Shown piece by piece: positions 49,414 through 58,778 of a DNA stretch of 64,000 nt. How positions within the stretch are numbered: the stretch's first letter is position 1; each line of letters starts with the position of its first letter. The notes below the pieces were generated by a model. It had not been told where the DNA came from and made no database searches. It saw only the letters and a program-made list of their open reading frames with translations. The translations under genes and the position numbers were made by a program. Source of the DNA: Rhizobium mesoamericanum STM3625 (GTDB lineage Bacteria; Pseudomonadota; Alphaproteobacteria; Rhizobiales; Rhizobiaceae); assembly GCF_000312665.1 (NCBI RefSeq), contig NZ_HF536772.1, forward strand, positions 3,952,886 through 4,016,885, written 5' to 3'.

Positions 49414-50187
49414 ATGAGACTTTCCGCCTGCATCGAATGGTTGTTTGCAGCCGAAGCCGACAACTTCGCCGACAGGATCCGACTTGCACACGGGCGCGGC
49501 GTAGAGGCCGTCGAATTCTGGAAATGGACCAACAAGGATATCGGCAGCATCGAGTGGGCGCTGATGGAAACCGGTACGGAGCTCACCAGCTTTGTCGCTG
49601 AACCGATGATCGCCTTAACCGATCGTGCCAACAAGGACACCTTCCTCAAAGGCTTGAAGAGTTCGATGGAAACGGCCAGGCGCCTTGGTGCGCACATATT
49701 GATTGCACAGGCAGGCGACGATCTTCCCGGAAAGTCTCGCGAAGAACAGAAGGCGGCGCTGATCGACACCCTGGCCGCTGCTGGCAAAATGCTTGAAGGT
49801 AGCGGTATCCGCCTTGGTCTTGAGCCGCTCAATACATTGATCGACCACGCTGGCTATTTCCTTCATTCAACGGTCGAAGGCATCGACATCGTCAAGGCGA
49901 CGGGGCGAGCGGAAATCGGCATCGTCTACGATGTCTACCATTCCGCCGTCATGGGCGAGGATACGGCCGAGGTGGTTGGCGGGAATATCGACCACGTTTT
50001 CCATATCCATATCGCCGATCACCCGGGACGGAACGAGCCTGGTAGCGGCGGTATCGACCTCAAAGCACGGGTCGATTGGCTCGTCGAACATGGCTACAAT
50101 GGTGCACTCGGGCTGGAATACAGACCGTTGGCAAAGAGCGCGACGACAATTGGAGAGACCCGGCGTATGCTCCTGAAAGCCCCGTAA
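49414..50187 (+). CDS. hyi: Hydroxypyruvate isomerase-family TIM barrel
   Basis: A 257-residue AP_endonuc_2/xylose-isomerase-like TIM barrel. GVEAVEFWKWTNKD, LGLEPLNTLIDHAGYFL, IGIVYDVYHSAVMGED and HIHIADHPGRNEPGSGGID are the strand ends that hold the metal-binding Glu, Asp, His and Glu of Hyi-type enzymes. Hyi converts hydroxypyruvate to tartronate semialdehyde in glyoxylate metabolism; related enzymes handle other sugar acids, so substrate is uncertain. An inverted repeat GGCATAT...ATATGCC (49,334-49,356) lies upstream and might be an operator. Confidence 0.8.
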   Translation: MRLSACIEWLFAAEADNFADRIRLAHGRGVEAVEFWKWTNKDIGSIEWALMETGTELTSFVAEPMIALTDRANKDTFLKGLKSSMETARRLGAHILIAQAGDDLPGKSREEQKAALIDTLAAAGKMLEGSGIRLGLEPLNTLIDHAGYFLHSTVEGIDIVKATGRAEIGIVYDVYHSAVMGEDTAEVVGGNIDHVFHIHIADHPGRNEPGSGGIDLKARVDWLVEHGYNGALGLEYRPLAKSATTIGETRRMLLKAP

Positions 50188-50297
50188 TCCATACTCGGAC
50201 GGCTCTTGGCCATTTCAATCTTAAGGATCGTGCACCATCTTAGGATGAGTAAAGTCTACCCGCAATCGGGAGGCGACTGTATTTGTGGAGCGTACCC

Positions 50298-51524
50298 ATG
50301 CAATCCCTGTCGGACGTGCCTTCGTATTTCACGGATCAGAGCGAAGGCGTGTGGCCCTCGCGTCGACGAAAGATCATCGATTGGTTGGTCACCGAAACGC
50401 GCGATGAGCGCTTTATCGACAACATATTCGTGCAGATGTGCCAGCGGCTGCGGGATGACGGCGTCCCGGTGGCGCGCGCATCGCTACACTTCAGAACGCT
50501 TCATCCCCAATGGCTCGGAGCACGTATTCTTTGGAAGACCGGGCTGACCGAAGCCGTGATCGACACGTTCGCCTATGGCGTCGAGACGACCCCTCAGTTT
50601 CGCAACAGCCCAGTGAACGAGATTTTCAGCGGAGCGATCGAGGTCCGCAAAAATCTGGAGACAATGCATGCCGGCGACGGCCATCATCAGTTCTATGACG
50701 AACTGATCCGCGAGGGGCTCACGGAATATATCGCCTGGCCGATGGAACACACGCTCGGTAAGCGCCACATCGTGACCTTTTCCAGCGATCGGCCCGGCGG
50801 CTTTGCGGAGGACCATATCGCTTTCCTCAAAGACGTCCTTCCTGCCTTGACGCTTGTTACCGAGATCCGCATCAAGAACATTCTCGCGCGTACGCTGCTT
50901 GAGACATATGTTGGTCCCCATGCGAGCGGACAGATACTTGCGGGAGCGACAACCCGCGGCAGCGGCGCGACTGTCGGCGCGGCGATCCTGATCTGCGATC
51001 TGCGTGATTTCACCACAATCTCGGATCATTGGCCACGCGATGATGTCATTGAGTTGCTGAACGGCTATTTCGACGCGATGTCAGAGCCGATTGAAAAGCA
51101 TGGCGGCGAGATTCTGAAATTTATGGGCGATGGCATGTTGGCGATCTTTCCGCTGACCGATCCAATGGCCTGCAGGAACCTGCTCGCTGCCATAATGGAG
51201 GCCGATCGCGCCGTCGGTACCCTTAACGAGCAAAATGCGCGCGAGGGTCGCGAGGTGCTGCGTTATGGTATTGGCGTCCATGTCGGCGACGTCATGTACG
51301 GAAACATCGGTTCCCGCCGGCGGCTCGACTTCACAGTAATCGGTCCTGCAGTCAATGTAGCCTCGCGCCTTGAAAGCCTGACGAAGGAGATCAAGCGACC
51401 GGTACTCTTCTCCAGAGCCTTCGTTGAAATGGCCGCTTGCAAGGAAGGGATGGAAAGCCTCGGCTCGTTCCCGCTAAGGGGATTGGGCGAGCCCGTCGAT
51501 GTCTTCGCCTTCAAGCAATCCTGA
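50298..51524 (+). CDS. Class III adenylate/guanylate cyclase
   Basis: A 408-residue cytoplasmic cyclase. The N-terminal 200 residues form an unnamed sensory domain found with such cyclases in Rhizobiaceae. The catalytic domain (about 215-400) shows the class III motifs: AAILICDLRDFTTIS (first metal Asp), GGEILKFMGDGMLAIFP (second metal Asp), YGNIGSRRRLDFTVIGPAVNVASRLE (base and transition-state residues). Product is probably cAMP. ATG 50298 follows GTGGAG. Rhizobia carry many such cyclases; signal unknown. Confidence 0.85.
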   Translation: MQSLSDVPSYFTDQSEGVWPSRRRKIIDWLVTETRDERFIDNIFVQMCQRLRDDGVPVARASLHFRTLHPQWLGARILWKTGLTEAVIDTFAYGVETTPQFRNSPVNEIFSGAIEVRKNLETMHAGDGHHQFYDELIREGLTEYIAWPMEHTLGKRHIVTFSSDRPGGFAEDHIAFLKDVLPALTLVTEIRIKNILARTLLETYVGPHASGQILAGATTRGSGATVGAAILICDLRDFTTISDHWPRDDVIELLNGYFDAMSEPIEKHGGEILKFMGDGMLAIFPLTDPMACRNLLAAIMEADRAVGTLNEQNAREGREVLRYGIGVHVGDVMYGNIGSRRRLDFTVIGPAVNVASRLESLTKEIKRPVLFSRAFVEMAACKEGMESLGSFPLRGLGEPVDVFAFKQS

Positions 51525-51629
51525 GCGCGGCAGACCGGACAAGGGCCGGCAGGGTTCCTAAACGCGTGGCGGGGTTGTAGGGCTACCATAGCCAAATGTT
51601 CTTGAGTCCCTGTCAGGAGACCATCCTTC

Positions 51630-52961
51630 ATGCCCGGTCCTTATGTCGTTCCCGTCCATGGCGACGAGGAGCTGCCAAAAGAATGCGATGTCGTGGTGAT
51701 CGGCGGCGGCATCATCGGCTGCTCCACGGCGCTGGAACTCGCAGAGCGCGGCCTTCGCGTGACGCTCTGCGAAAAGGGTGGCATCGGCAAGGAACAGTCC
51801 AGCCGGAACTGGGGTTGGGTCCGGATTTCGATGCGCGACCCGCGCGAGGTGCCGCTGATGGCCGCGTCGCTGAGGATCTGGGATAGCCTCGATAATCGCA
51901 CCGGACGCGATACGGGGTTCAAGCGGGCCGGCATCATCTTCACCTGCAACAGCGAGAAGGATCTCGCGGAGCACGAGCGCTGGCGCACCAACCTGGACGG
52001 CTATCAGATCGAATCCCGCATGCTGACGGCGCGGGAGTTCGCCGACACGGTTCCCGGCTCCAGGCTGGACATGGCCGGAGCGCTTTACACTCCGGCTGAC
52101 GGTCGCGCGGAGCCGCAGAAAGCTGCGCCGGCGATAGCCGAAGCGGCCCGCGACAAGGGAGCGACTATCCTGACGGAGTGCGCCGTGCGCGGCATAGAGA
52201 CCGAGGCGGGCGCCGTTGGCGGCGTGTTGACGGAGCGCGGTCCGATCGCCTGCAAGGCCGTGGTTCTGGCTGGCGGGGCATGGTCCAGCCTGTTTGCTGG
52301 TCGCTTCGGCATCGACCTTCCACAGCTGAAGGTGTTGAACAGCGTGATGCGCACGACGCTGCTGGAAGGCGGCCCGGAGCAAACGATATGGGCGAAGGAT
52401 TTTGCCATTCGCAAGCGGCAGGACGGTGGCTATACAATTGCCTGCGGGCACGACAACATCGTTGATATAGTGCCAGCCTCGTTCCGCTATGCTTCAGCGT
52501 TTCTGCCGGCATTGCGCTCAGAATGGAAGTCGCTGTCTTTCCGCCTTGCCGGCCGTTTCCTCGACGAGTTGCGCATTTCGAGGCGCTGGTCGATGGATGA
52601 CGCAAGTCCGTTCGAATACAACAGGGTTCTGGATCCAGTGCCCTCGAAGAGATCGACGCAAGCTGCACTCGCAGGCCTGAAGAGGGCGTTTCCAGTCTTC
52701 GATAAGGCGGAAATTGCCCAGCATTGGGGCGGCTATATCGATGTCACCCCCGATGCCGTACCTGTCATCTCGGCGGTCGATTCCATTCCAGGCTTTCACA
52801 TCGCGACCGGGTTTTCAGGGCACGGCTTCGGCATCGGTCCGGCAGCGGGACGGCTGATGGCCGATATCGTCACAGGCAGGGCACCCCTCGTAGATCCGAA
52901 AGCATTCCGGCTCGCGCGCTTCAGCGATGGCTCGAAGGTCGAACTGATCAGCGGCTTTTGA
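51630..52961 (+). CDS. FAD-dependent oxidoreductase (DadA/DAO family)
   Basis: A 443-residue DAO-fold flavoenzyme. The FAD dinucleotide-binding motif DVVVIGGGIIGCSTALELAERG lies at residues 20-41, shown by its Gly triad; KAVVLAGGAWSSL and GFHIATGFSGHGFGIGPAAGRLMADIV (C-terminal FAD contact) are also typical. Such enzymes oxidise D-amino acids, glycine derivatives or similar amines; the substrate cannot be read from the sequence. GTCAGGAGACC is the ribosome site. It is 105 bases after the cyclase, perhaps a separate unit. Confidence 0.85.
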   Translation: MPGPYVVPVHGDEELPKECDVVVIGGGIIGCSTALELAERGLRVTLCEKGGIGKEQSSRNWGWVRISMRDPREVPLMAASLRIWDSLDNRTGRDTGFKRAGIIFTCNSEKDLAEHERWRTNLDGYQIESRMLTAREFADTVPGSRLDMAGALYTPADGRAEPQKAAPAIAEAARDKGATILTECAVRGIETEAGAVGGVLTERGPIACKAVVLAGGAWSSLFAGRFGIDLPQLKVLNSVMRTTLLEGGPEQTIWAKDFAIRKRQDGGYTIACGHDNIVDIVPASFRYASAFLPALRSEWKSLSFRLAGRFLDELRISRRWSMDDASPFEYNRVLDPVPSKRSTQAALAGLKRAFPVFDKAEIAQHWGGYIDVTPDAVPVISAVDSIPGFHIATGFSGHGFGIGPAAGRLMADIVTGRAPLVDPKAFRLARFSDGSKVELISGF

Positions 52962-53772
52962 TTGGGTGTGGTTGACTGACACGAAAGCAGTCACCCGCGA
53001 AGGCTCTTTTACTTTGCTGTCGCGGTCCATCGTCACCGGGATAGGAAGGACGACTACGGAAATCTGAGGGAAGTAACGTCAAGTTGCTCCGGCAATAACC
53101 GCTGGGTCGCCCTCGAGATCATTTGAAACAATCACGCCACCAATCACATTTGCCAGCTACTTTCGAGCAGCCGTCTTCGGATGCACCATGCTCAGGGAGT
53201 CTCAGGGCGCATGACAGGGTGAACCCGGTTTCGACGTAGGTTTCCCTTAACCCAGGTGAGGCTCAAGTCACGGCGGTCAATGAGAGCGGCCTCTCGTCAC
53301 TCGAGGTGCCGCCGCCGCTCGATCTGCGTTCCTCCCAAAACGCATCACCGAGGACGCGGTGATCACGACGCGAGCGACGACGGCGTTCCCGACGACGACC
53401 ATCCCCTTCCTGGTCCGTCGGGAAAACTGCCTGTTTGCAGGACATCTTCCAAATGGGTCGTACGGCCGCGGCCGTAATGCTGAACGATGTTGCACCAAAG
53501 GGCAGGGCAACCACCGAATTCAGAGTTTTCCCACGAGCCCCTCTTTGGGTTCCCAGGAAAGAGCCGTCGCTCGGCGGTTTTATTGTCCGCTCCGCGTCTA
53601 TCTCTTGCCGCGGTTATATTGAGCAGGGAGGCGTTCGGCTTGTAATGCACAGCCAATAATTTGCGCTGAGCTGCCACATCTTTCATATTGATAGGAATAG
53701 AATGCCAGTGGTTGAAGTTGTGATTAGATACTACAAATAATAGCAATAGTTGGGTTCGTCGGGACGACGCTC
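52962..53772. other. Gene-poor interval (811 bp)
   Basis: Open frames here are short, Arg-rich and overlapping on both strands. No motif, RNA or transposon end is recognised. It contains the AraC-gene upstream region (AT-rich near 53,690-53,750). Confidence 0.35.
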
Positions 53773-54825
53773 ATGGCCGGGCAGGGAAGGGCTGGTATTC
53801 AAAATTTGATCAATGGACCAACCGCCTGGGGACTGGCCACACGTTTGGCAGTGCGGCATCTGCAGCGTGCTGGGATAGAGGCAGCGCCGCTGCTGTCGCA
53901 GTCCGGCCTCTCAAGCGCAGCAATCGCAGAGCGCGGGAGAGTTCATGTCATGGCGCAAATGCGGTTCCTGGAGTTGGTGGCCCAGGCTTCGAAGAATGCT
54001 TGGGTGGGTCTTACCTTGGCCAAGGAATGCGATTTGCGCGAGATGGGGATGCTTTACTACGTGGCAGCCTCATCACACGACCTGGGTGACGCTCTCAGGC
54101 GCCTCGAAAGGTACGTTCGCCTTGGAAACGAGGCACTCGTCTTGCGATTAAAGGAAAGACCTGCAGGTGCTGTCGAAGTTTCCTACACCGGGGTGCAACG
54201 CCATCGGGACCGGCATCAGATGGAGTTGCTGGTATTTGCCCTTTTGCGTTTGTGCCGCAACCTCGTCGGACGAGATCTTTCGCCGCACAAGGCGAGGTTT
54301 ATCCACCATAGAACCGGAGACCTGAGCCATATTCGGCGATTATTTGGGTGTGAGGTCGAATTTGGTGCAGAAACAGATGAGATCATTTTCAACGCCGGAA
54401 CACTGGAGCTCCCAGTCGTTGGAGACGACCCATTCCTCAACGACCTGATCCTGAAGGTGTGCGAGGAAGCGATAGCAGCCCGCTTGGGCAATGCCAGCCG
54501 GTTTCGAACGATCGTGGAAAATAACATTGCGCCACTCTTGCCGCATGCCGAGGCGACCACAAAAACGGTCGCAAAACGACTTGGTCTTAGCGAAAGAACA
54601 TTTGCTCGGAAATTGGCGGCCGAGGGTTTGAGCTTTGGCGAAATTCTGGACCAAATGCGCCGCGATCTTGCGATGCGTTACCTTGAGGAAGAACTTCAGG
54701 CGTCCCAGATTGCCTGGTTGTTGGGGTTCCACCATCCGAGCTCCTTCAGTCACGCTTGCCGACGTTGGACAGGCAAAAGCCCGCTTGAATTTCGGCGCGC
54801 TCCTGTACATGACCCCGCAGTGTAA
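53773..54825 (+). CDS. AraC-family transcriptional regulator
   Basis: A 350-residue regulator of the OruR/ArgR-like subgroup. The N-terminal Arabinose_bd-type ligand domain (residues 20-200: AGIEAAPLLSQSGLSS, YYVAASSHDLGDALRRLERY) precedes a C-terminal double HTH (residues 255-340: TKTVAKRLGLSERTFARKLAAEGLSFGEIL and LEEELQASQIAWLLGFHHPSSFSHACRRWTG). Target genes and ligand are unknown; no adjacent divergent operon is obvious. Confidence 0.85.
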   Translation: MAGQGRAGIQNLINGPTAWGLATRLAVRHLQRAGIEAAPLLSQSGLSSAAIAERGRVHVMAQMRFLELVAQASKNAWVGLTLAKECDLREMGMLYYVAASSHDLGDALRRLERYVRLGNEALVLRLKERPAGAVEVSYTGVQRHRDRHQMELLVFALLRLCRNLVGRDLSPHKARFIHHRTGDLSHIRRLFGCEVEFGAETDEIIFNAGTLELPVVGDDPFLNDLILKVCEEAIAARLGNASRFRTIVENNIAPLLPHAEATTKTVAKRLGLSERTFARKLAAEGLSFGEILDQMRRDLAMRYLEEELQASQIAWLLGFHHPSSFSHACRRWTGKSPLEFRRAPVHDPAV

Positions 54826-55013
54826 TCAACGAGAAGGTCCTCTCCTTGCTACAAGGCCAAATACCTGCCGGCTGCGCAGCCCGGCTGGAGCATGTCATCG
54901 CAGTTCCAAAAGACCGCGCAAAGTCGTCCCCATTTTCCAATAGATATTCTTCATGATATTTCCCCACGGTTGGTCGTGCGCCGAGACCGCTAATCAGTCC
55001 CGGTCGCTCCTCA

Positions 55014-55033
55014 TTAGGTGGGTATCCACCTAA
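55014..55033. terminator. Hairpin downstream of the Gly/Asn-rich gene
   Basis: TTAGGTGG, loop GTAT, CCACCTAA, 13 bases past the stop of the minus-strand gene at 55,046. No T-run on either side, so factor-independent termination is uncertain. Confidence 0.4.
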
Positions 55034-55045
55034 CCTTGCTTGACA

Positions 55046-55870
55046 TCACTTGCCGTTGTTGCCAGTGCCATGGTTGCCGCCGCCCTGGCCGGGGTTGGAC
55101 GGATCGGTTTGGCTGGGATCGTTGCCATGACCGTTGTCACTATGAGTAGAATTGTTCCCGTTCCCATTCCCACTGCCCTGACCTGGGTTAGAGGGATCGC
55201 TGTGGCCAGGATCGTTGCCATGGCCGTTGTCACTGTGTGCGGGATTGTTGCTTGGGCTGCTTGGCGTGTTGCCCGCACCAGATGGAGTTTCGTCCCCGCC
55301 GGTCCCGGAACCCGGATTGTTGCCGCCCGCCGTGCTTCCGGTGCCATTCTGGTGATTCTCTCCACCAGGGTTCCCCCCGGGGTTGGTGTTACTTCCCTCA
55401 TGGCCACCTTGGCCTCCACCCTGATTGCTGGCACCGCTTCCCAGCTGGCGACCATTGTTGCCTGAGAGAGAGCCACCCGTGGTATCGCCCAAGGCGCTGC
55501 CATGCGAGGATCCGAAGGTTCTGCCACCGGAGAACCAGACGTCGGTAGAGGTGTTACCCCAGAGAGTAGAGGAGCTTTTGCTGACGGGTCGTCCGGTGCG
55601 ACCGGCGAAAATGCTATCCGTAGAGAAACCCACTGCAATCTCCGAATTTGGAAGTTTCGCGTGGGTTTTAGAGACCTGATTGGCGCCAACGTAGCTGTAG
55701 GTGCAGCTTCTCCAGAATAGGAAAACCCACCGGCAATCCTTTTTAAGTGCGGTGGCAGTGTGTTCATGGTGGCGCATTGTCTGGCCCGCGTACGATGTAG
55801 AGGAAAGCAATGCGACAACTGCCAAAACCGAAGCAACGGTCTTGGTTGTAGTTTTGAGCAGGCGTTTCAT
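55046..55870 (-). CDS. Secreted Gly/Asn-rich repeat protein
   Basis: A 274-residue exported protein. The signal peptide (TTTKTVASVLAVVALLSSTSYA, residues 7-28) is followed by a folded-looking part with a Cys pair (KKDCRWVFLFWRSCTYSYVG) and then a low-complexity region of Gly, Asn, Ser and Pro. Near the C-terminus a 31-residue unit is repeated (HSDNGHGNDP ... DPSNPGQG twice), with the DNA copies 93 bp apart. ATG 55870 gives the signal peptide; an upstream extension is rejected. It could be a surface or matrix protein; function unknown. Confidence 0.7.
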   Translation of the reverse strand: MKRLLKTTTKTVASVLAVVALLSSTSYAGQTMRHHEHTATALKKDCRWVFLFWRSCTYSYVGANQVSKTHAKLPNSEIAVGFSTDSIFAGRTGRPVSKSSSTLWGNTSTDVWFSGGRTFGSSHGSALGDTTGGSLSGNNGRQLGSGASNQGGGQGGHEGSNTNPGGNPGGENHQNGTGSTAGGNNPGSGTGGDETPSGAGNTPSSPSNNPAHSDNGHGNDPGHSDPSNPGQGSGNGNGNNSTHSDNGHGNDPSQTDPSNPGQGGGNHGTGNNGK

Positions 55871-56183
55871 AATCTGGTAGTCCTTGGGTTTGTCTTCGGT
55901 GAGAGACAAATAGCCATCCAACGGACGCGCCGTTTGTTTTTGCCTGCCAATCAATTGCTGACGACTGCCACAGCGCTCATCTCCGCTGTTGCACTAGGCG
56001 ACCGCAAGAAAAGCGGATCAGAATGTCGTGCCGTTGGCCAGACAAGCACCCAAAGGATGTGGCTATCCAGCAGAGCGTAGCTGAACTGCCATAGAAGGCT
56101 GACGCCCTGTCGATCGAGCATACGGGCGCGTGCCGGGCGGGATTTCTCTACCAAAGTTATGCGTTTGATTTATTGCGAAAAAG
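55871..56183. other. Intergenic interval (313 bp)
   Basis: Upstream region of the secreted-protein gene plus flank of the decayed element. No gene or RNA recognised. Confidence 0.35.
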
Positions 56184-56199
56184 TGGTACGCCCTAGGGG
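56184..56199 (-). repeat. Distal att repeat (tRNA-Glu 3' end copy)
   Basis: TGGTACGCCCTAGGGG is identical to the 3'-terminal 16 bases (including CCA) of the tRNA-Glu(CTC) gene at 59,394, in the same orientation. The rest of the tRNA is absent here. Confidence 0.75.
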
Positions 56200-56279
56200 T
56201 GTCACAAAAGCCAGCCTTATCAAGACTTTACATTTTGGATCGGTGCCGCCAGTTTCTATTATGTTCTGGTTTGATCCCT

Positions 56280-57136
56280 TTATCGATTTGGGATCACGGC
56301 CACCAAGCGCTCAAGCTTCGCGCGGCGGACATGATGCTCGGTCGTCGATAGCCGCTTGTGTCCAAGCGCCCGCTGGATGGCGACCAGATCGAGGCCCATT
56401 CGGCAAGCTGTGAGCCAAGCGTATGACGGAGGCCGTGAAGGGTATAGCCGCGCACGCCTTCCTTCGGTTACCGGGACGCCAGCCCGCTTGCACCAGTTGC
56501 TCATCTGGCCGATCAGCGACTTGACGGAATAGCCCTCGCCATCAAAGCGGGCGACAATGCAGCGGCCCGGCTTGCGTTCGCCAAGCGCCTGCACAGCGCC
56601 AAGGACGGGGTGACTTCATGATAGATCGTCTCGCCCTTCTTGCCTTTCTTGTGCTTGCGGCTGGTCCATTCGATGACCTCAAAGCGGCGAATGACCGTGC
56701 CGTCCGGGGCAACCTCGGCCCGTTGCTTGATGTTGTCCCATGTCAGAACCGCGAGATCGCAGCGGCGGGTGCCGAGCAACATGGCGATCTCATAAGCCGT
56801 CCGGGCTGGCGTCCGTAAGGATGCTCCTCCTCGTAAAGATCCATGTACTCCTGCGGCCATGGCGGGTTGGCGTCGGATTCCGGCAAGGGCAGGGTCTGTC
56901 GTGACGCCTTGAGCAAGCGCGCCTGAATGAGAACGCTCGTCCATAAGGGGACCAAAATGAAAGTATGTCTGATTGCCGGTATCCGGCAATGGAACGGGCG
57001 ACGGCTTCTTCTCTGCCGACCAGACAACCTCGCCGGGTTCGCGCGCCGATGCCGTACATGATGCGCAGCGGACCGCTGGCGAGAAATAACCGCTATATTG
57101 CAGCATGCTGCAATAATTGACCGGGGAGTTATGCAC
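56280..57136 (-). pseudogene. Tyrosine recombinase/integrase, multiply frameshifted
   Basis: Integrase motifs appear in different frames. One frame has AYEIAMLLGTRRCDLAVLTW (catalytic Arg region) and WTSRKHKKGKKGETIYHEVT. Another has GRCIVARFDGEGYSVKSLIG. A third has GYTLHGLRHTLGSQLAE (the H-x-x-R box). A fourth has MGLDLVAIQRALGHKRLSTT, then EHHVRRAKLE. The expected catalytic Tyr in EHYV is His here. At least three frameshifts plus the Tyr-to-His change show it is inactive. It lies next to the distal att copy. Confidence 0.8.
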
Positions 57137-57271
57137 ACTCGCGGCATAGCTCCTTTTTTCGTTATGTCCCTACGTTATAGCGGGCCGGAGCAGCTCCATC
57201 ACAGGAGCCTTCTTCTGGAATGCGCCTGCGACAGAAAAGGGCGATTTCCCGCGTGGCGGAGTGTGGCAATG

Positions 57272-57670
57272 TCAAGTACTTGCCGGAATACGGGCGATGA
57301 CCTTTATTTCAAAGTCGAAGCCGGCGAGCCAGTTTACACCGAGCGCAGTCCAATTCGGATAGGGCGGCTTGCCGAAAATCTGCTGCTTAACAGCCATGAT
57401 AGTTCCGAACTGGTTTTCGGGATCAGTGTGGAAGGTAGTTACGTCCACGATATCATCCATCGTGCATCCTGCTGCGGTTAGCGTGGCCTTCAGGTTTTTA
57501 AAGGCCAGCCGTACTTGGCGTTCGAAATTGGGTTCTGGTGTTCCATCGGGGCGGCTGCCGACCTGTCCGGTTACAAACAGCAGATCACCGGATCGGATAG
57601 CGGCGGAATAGCCGTGCTCTTCGTAAAGAGCGTGCCTGTCGGCAGGAAAGATTGCTTCGCGTTTGGTCAT
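57272..57670 (-). CDS. RidA-family protein
   Basis: A 132-residue member of the RidA/YjgF superfamily (enamine/imine deaminases and relatives). Family features: GYSAAIRSGDLLFVTGQVGSRPDG, FERQVRLAFKNLKATLTAAGCTMDDIVDVTTFHTDP, and IKVIARIP at the end. The active-site Arg of archetypal RidA (in a C-terminal R-I-E/E-I motif) corresponds to the KVIARIP region, so activity is plausible but the subgroup is uncertain. It is divergent from the TetR gene, with shared palindromes between them, so it is probably TetR-controlled. Confidence 0.85.
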   Translation of the reverse strand: MTKREAIFPADRHALYEEHGYSAAIRSGDLLFVTGQVGSRPDGTPEPNFERQVRLAFKNLKATLTAAGCTMDDIVDVTTFHTDPENQFGTIMAVKQQIFGKPPYPNWTALGVNWLAGFDFEIKVIARIPAST

Positions 57671-57744
57671 TCTGATCTCTCTATATTGTAGGCAATGAAC
57701 GATTAGCGCGGGGTGATGCTTCACAAACCCACGTTCCATTTGAT

Positions 57745-57807
57745 ATACGGTGCGTATGTGGAGTATCGACATACGCACCGTATGTCAACTTCATATACGC
57801 CTCGTAT
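57745..57807. promoter_or_regulatory. Three TetR operators, ATACGNNNCGTAT
   Basis: Perfect palindromic arms ATACG...CGTAT with a 3-base centre occur at 57,745-57,757 (centre GTG), 57,771-57,783 (CAC) and 57,795-57,807 (CCT). Start-to-start distances are 26 and 24 bp. They fill the 155-bp gap between the divergent RidA and TetR genes, the classic place for autoregulatory TetR sites. Binding is inferred. Confidence 0.8.
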
Positions 57808-57825
57808 GTTAATCTGAAGGATCGA

Positions 57826-58419
57826 ATGGCTAGAACACGCAGGGAAACGATGCAGGAAAACCGCGTCAAATTGATAGCGGCTGCGCGAAAGGCCTTCGCG
57901 GAGAAGGGGTACTCCGCAGCGTCGATGGACGAGCTGACAGCTGACGTCGGCTTGACTAGGGGCGCGCTCTATCACAATTTCGGAGACAAGCGGGGGCTCC
58001 TAGCGGCGGTTGTCGATCAGATTGACACGGAAATGGCGGCGCGCGCTAAAGAGATTGGGGTTCGAACGGGCAACGATTGGCAGGGTCTGCTCGCCGAGGG
58101 TGCCGCCTATATCGAGATGGCGCTAAATCCGGAAGTCCAGCGCATCGTTCTGCTCGACGGACCTGCGGTATTAGGTGATCCCTCGCAGTGGCCCAGCCAG
58201 AGCAGTTGTCTCCAGGTGACCAAGGGCACAGTCGAGCGCCTTATCAAACAGGGCATCCTCAAGCCGCTTGACGCAGAGGCGGCGGCCCGATTGCTCAGCG
58301 GCGCGGCTCTCAATGCTGCTCTCTGGATCGCGGCGAGCGAAAGCCCGCAGAGCGTGCTACCGAAGGCGGTCGAGGCATTTCATGCCTTGGCGGCAGGTCT
58401 GCTTTTGGAGCGTCTGTGA
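57826..58419 (+). CDS. TetR-family transcriptional regulator
   Basis: A 197-residue repressor. The HTH (residues 13-60) is typical: NRVKLIAAARKAFAEKGYSAASMDELTADVGLTRGALYHNFGDKRGLLAAVV (given here only by its parts: AFAEKGYSAASMDELTADVG and LTRGALYHNFGDKRGL). The C-terminal helical ligand domain resembles the TetR_C_33-type (VQRIVLLDGPAVLGDPSQW). Reading frame intact in spite of the decayed surroundings. ATG lies 18 bases after operator 3. Confidence 0.88.
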   Translation: MARTRRETMQENRVKLIAAARKAFAEKGYSAASMDELTADVGLTRGALYHNFGDKRGLLAAVVDQIDTEMAARAKEIGVRTGNDWQGLLAEGAAYIEMALNPEVQRIVLLDGPAVLGDPSQWPSQSSCLQVTKGTVERLIKQGILKPLDAEAAARLLSGAALNAALWIAASESPQSVLPKAVEAFHALAAGLLLERL

Positions 58420-58530
58420 TCTACTAAGGACAGCGTTCAGGTGCCTGACGAGGTGAACACCATCAACCGCCCACCAGACGAGCGCGGCAATGGCGGCGAT
58501 TACGACTAAGTATATGGCTGCTGTTACCAT
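58357..58530 (-). pseudogene. Small phage-type membrane protein, probably truncated
   Basis: From ATG 58530: VTAAIYLVVIAAIAALVWWAVDG, a single membrane helix, then VHLVRHLNAVL. The last 20 residues run antisense through the TetR gene and look non-native, so the 3' end is probably lost. Similar one-helix proteins occur in rhizobial prophages. Confidence 0.35.
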
Positions 58531-58556
58531 TTTAGCCTCCATGATATAGTCCGCTC

Positions 58557-58738
58557 ATGGACGCCGATGGATTTGCCGCATTAATCGCAGGGCTTGAAAG
58601 CAGCGGACTATCCCGATCAGAGATAGCGCGAACGCTGGAATATCCAGAACGACCGTCTGGCGGATCTCCGTGGGCGAGGCCCGGCTTCCATCCTACGAAA
58701 AGCGCTTCCTAACTGTTACGGACATGAGACAGGGCTAG
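58557..58738 (+). pseudogene. Phage HTH protein, frameshifted
   Basis: Frame one gives DADGFAALIAGLESSGLSRS then EIAR; after an indel near 58,630 another frame gives AGISRTTVWRISVGEARLPS then YEKRF. Together they form a normal XRE-like HTH of about 58 residues ending at TAG 58,738. A remnant of the element's phage genes. Confidence 0.6.
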
Positions 58739-58778
58739 GGTATAAATAGGCTGACTCAAATCCACCGGGTTTGGGTCC

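Noticed and set aside
49116-49832. 238-codon minus-strand frame over the Hyi-like gene
   Set aside because: Antisense shadow of the TIM-barrel gene, and it spans the divergent promoter region.
53263-53746. Minus-strand frames in the 811-bp gap before the AraC gene
   Set aside because: Low-complexity and mutually overlapping, lacking ribosome sites and any known motif.
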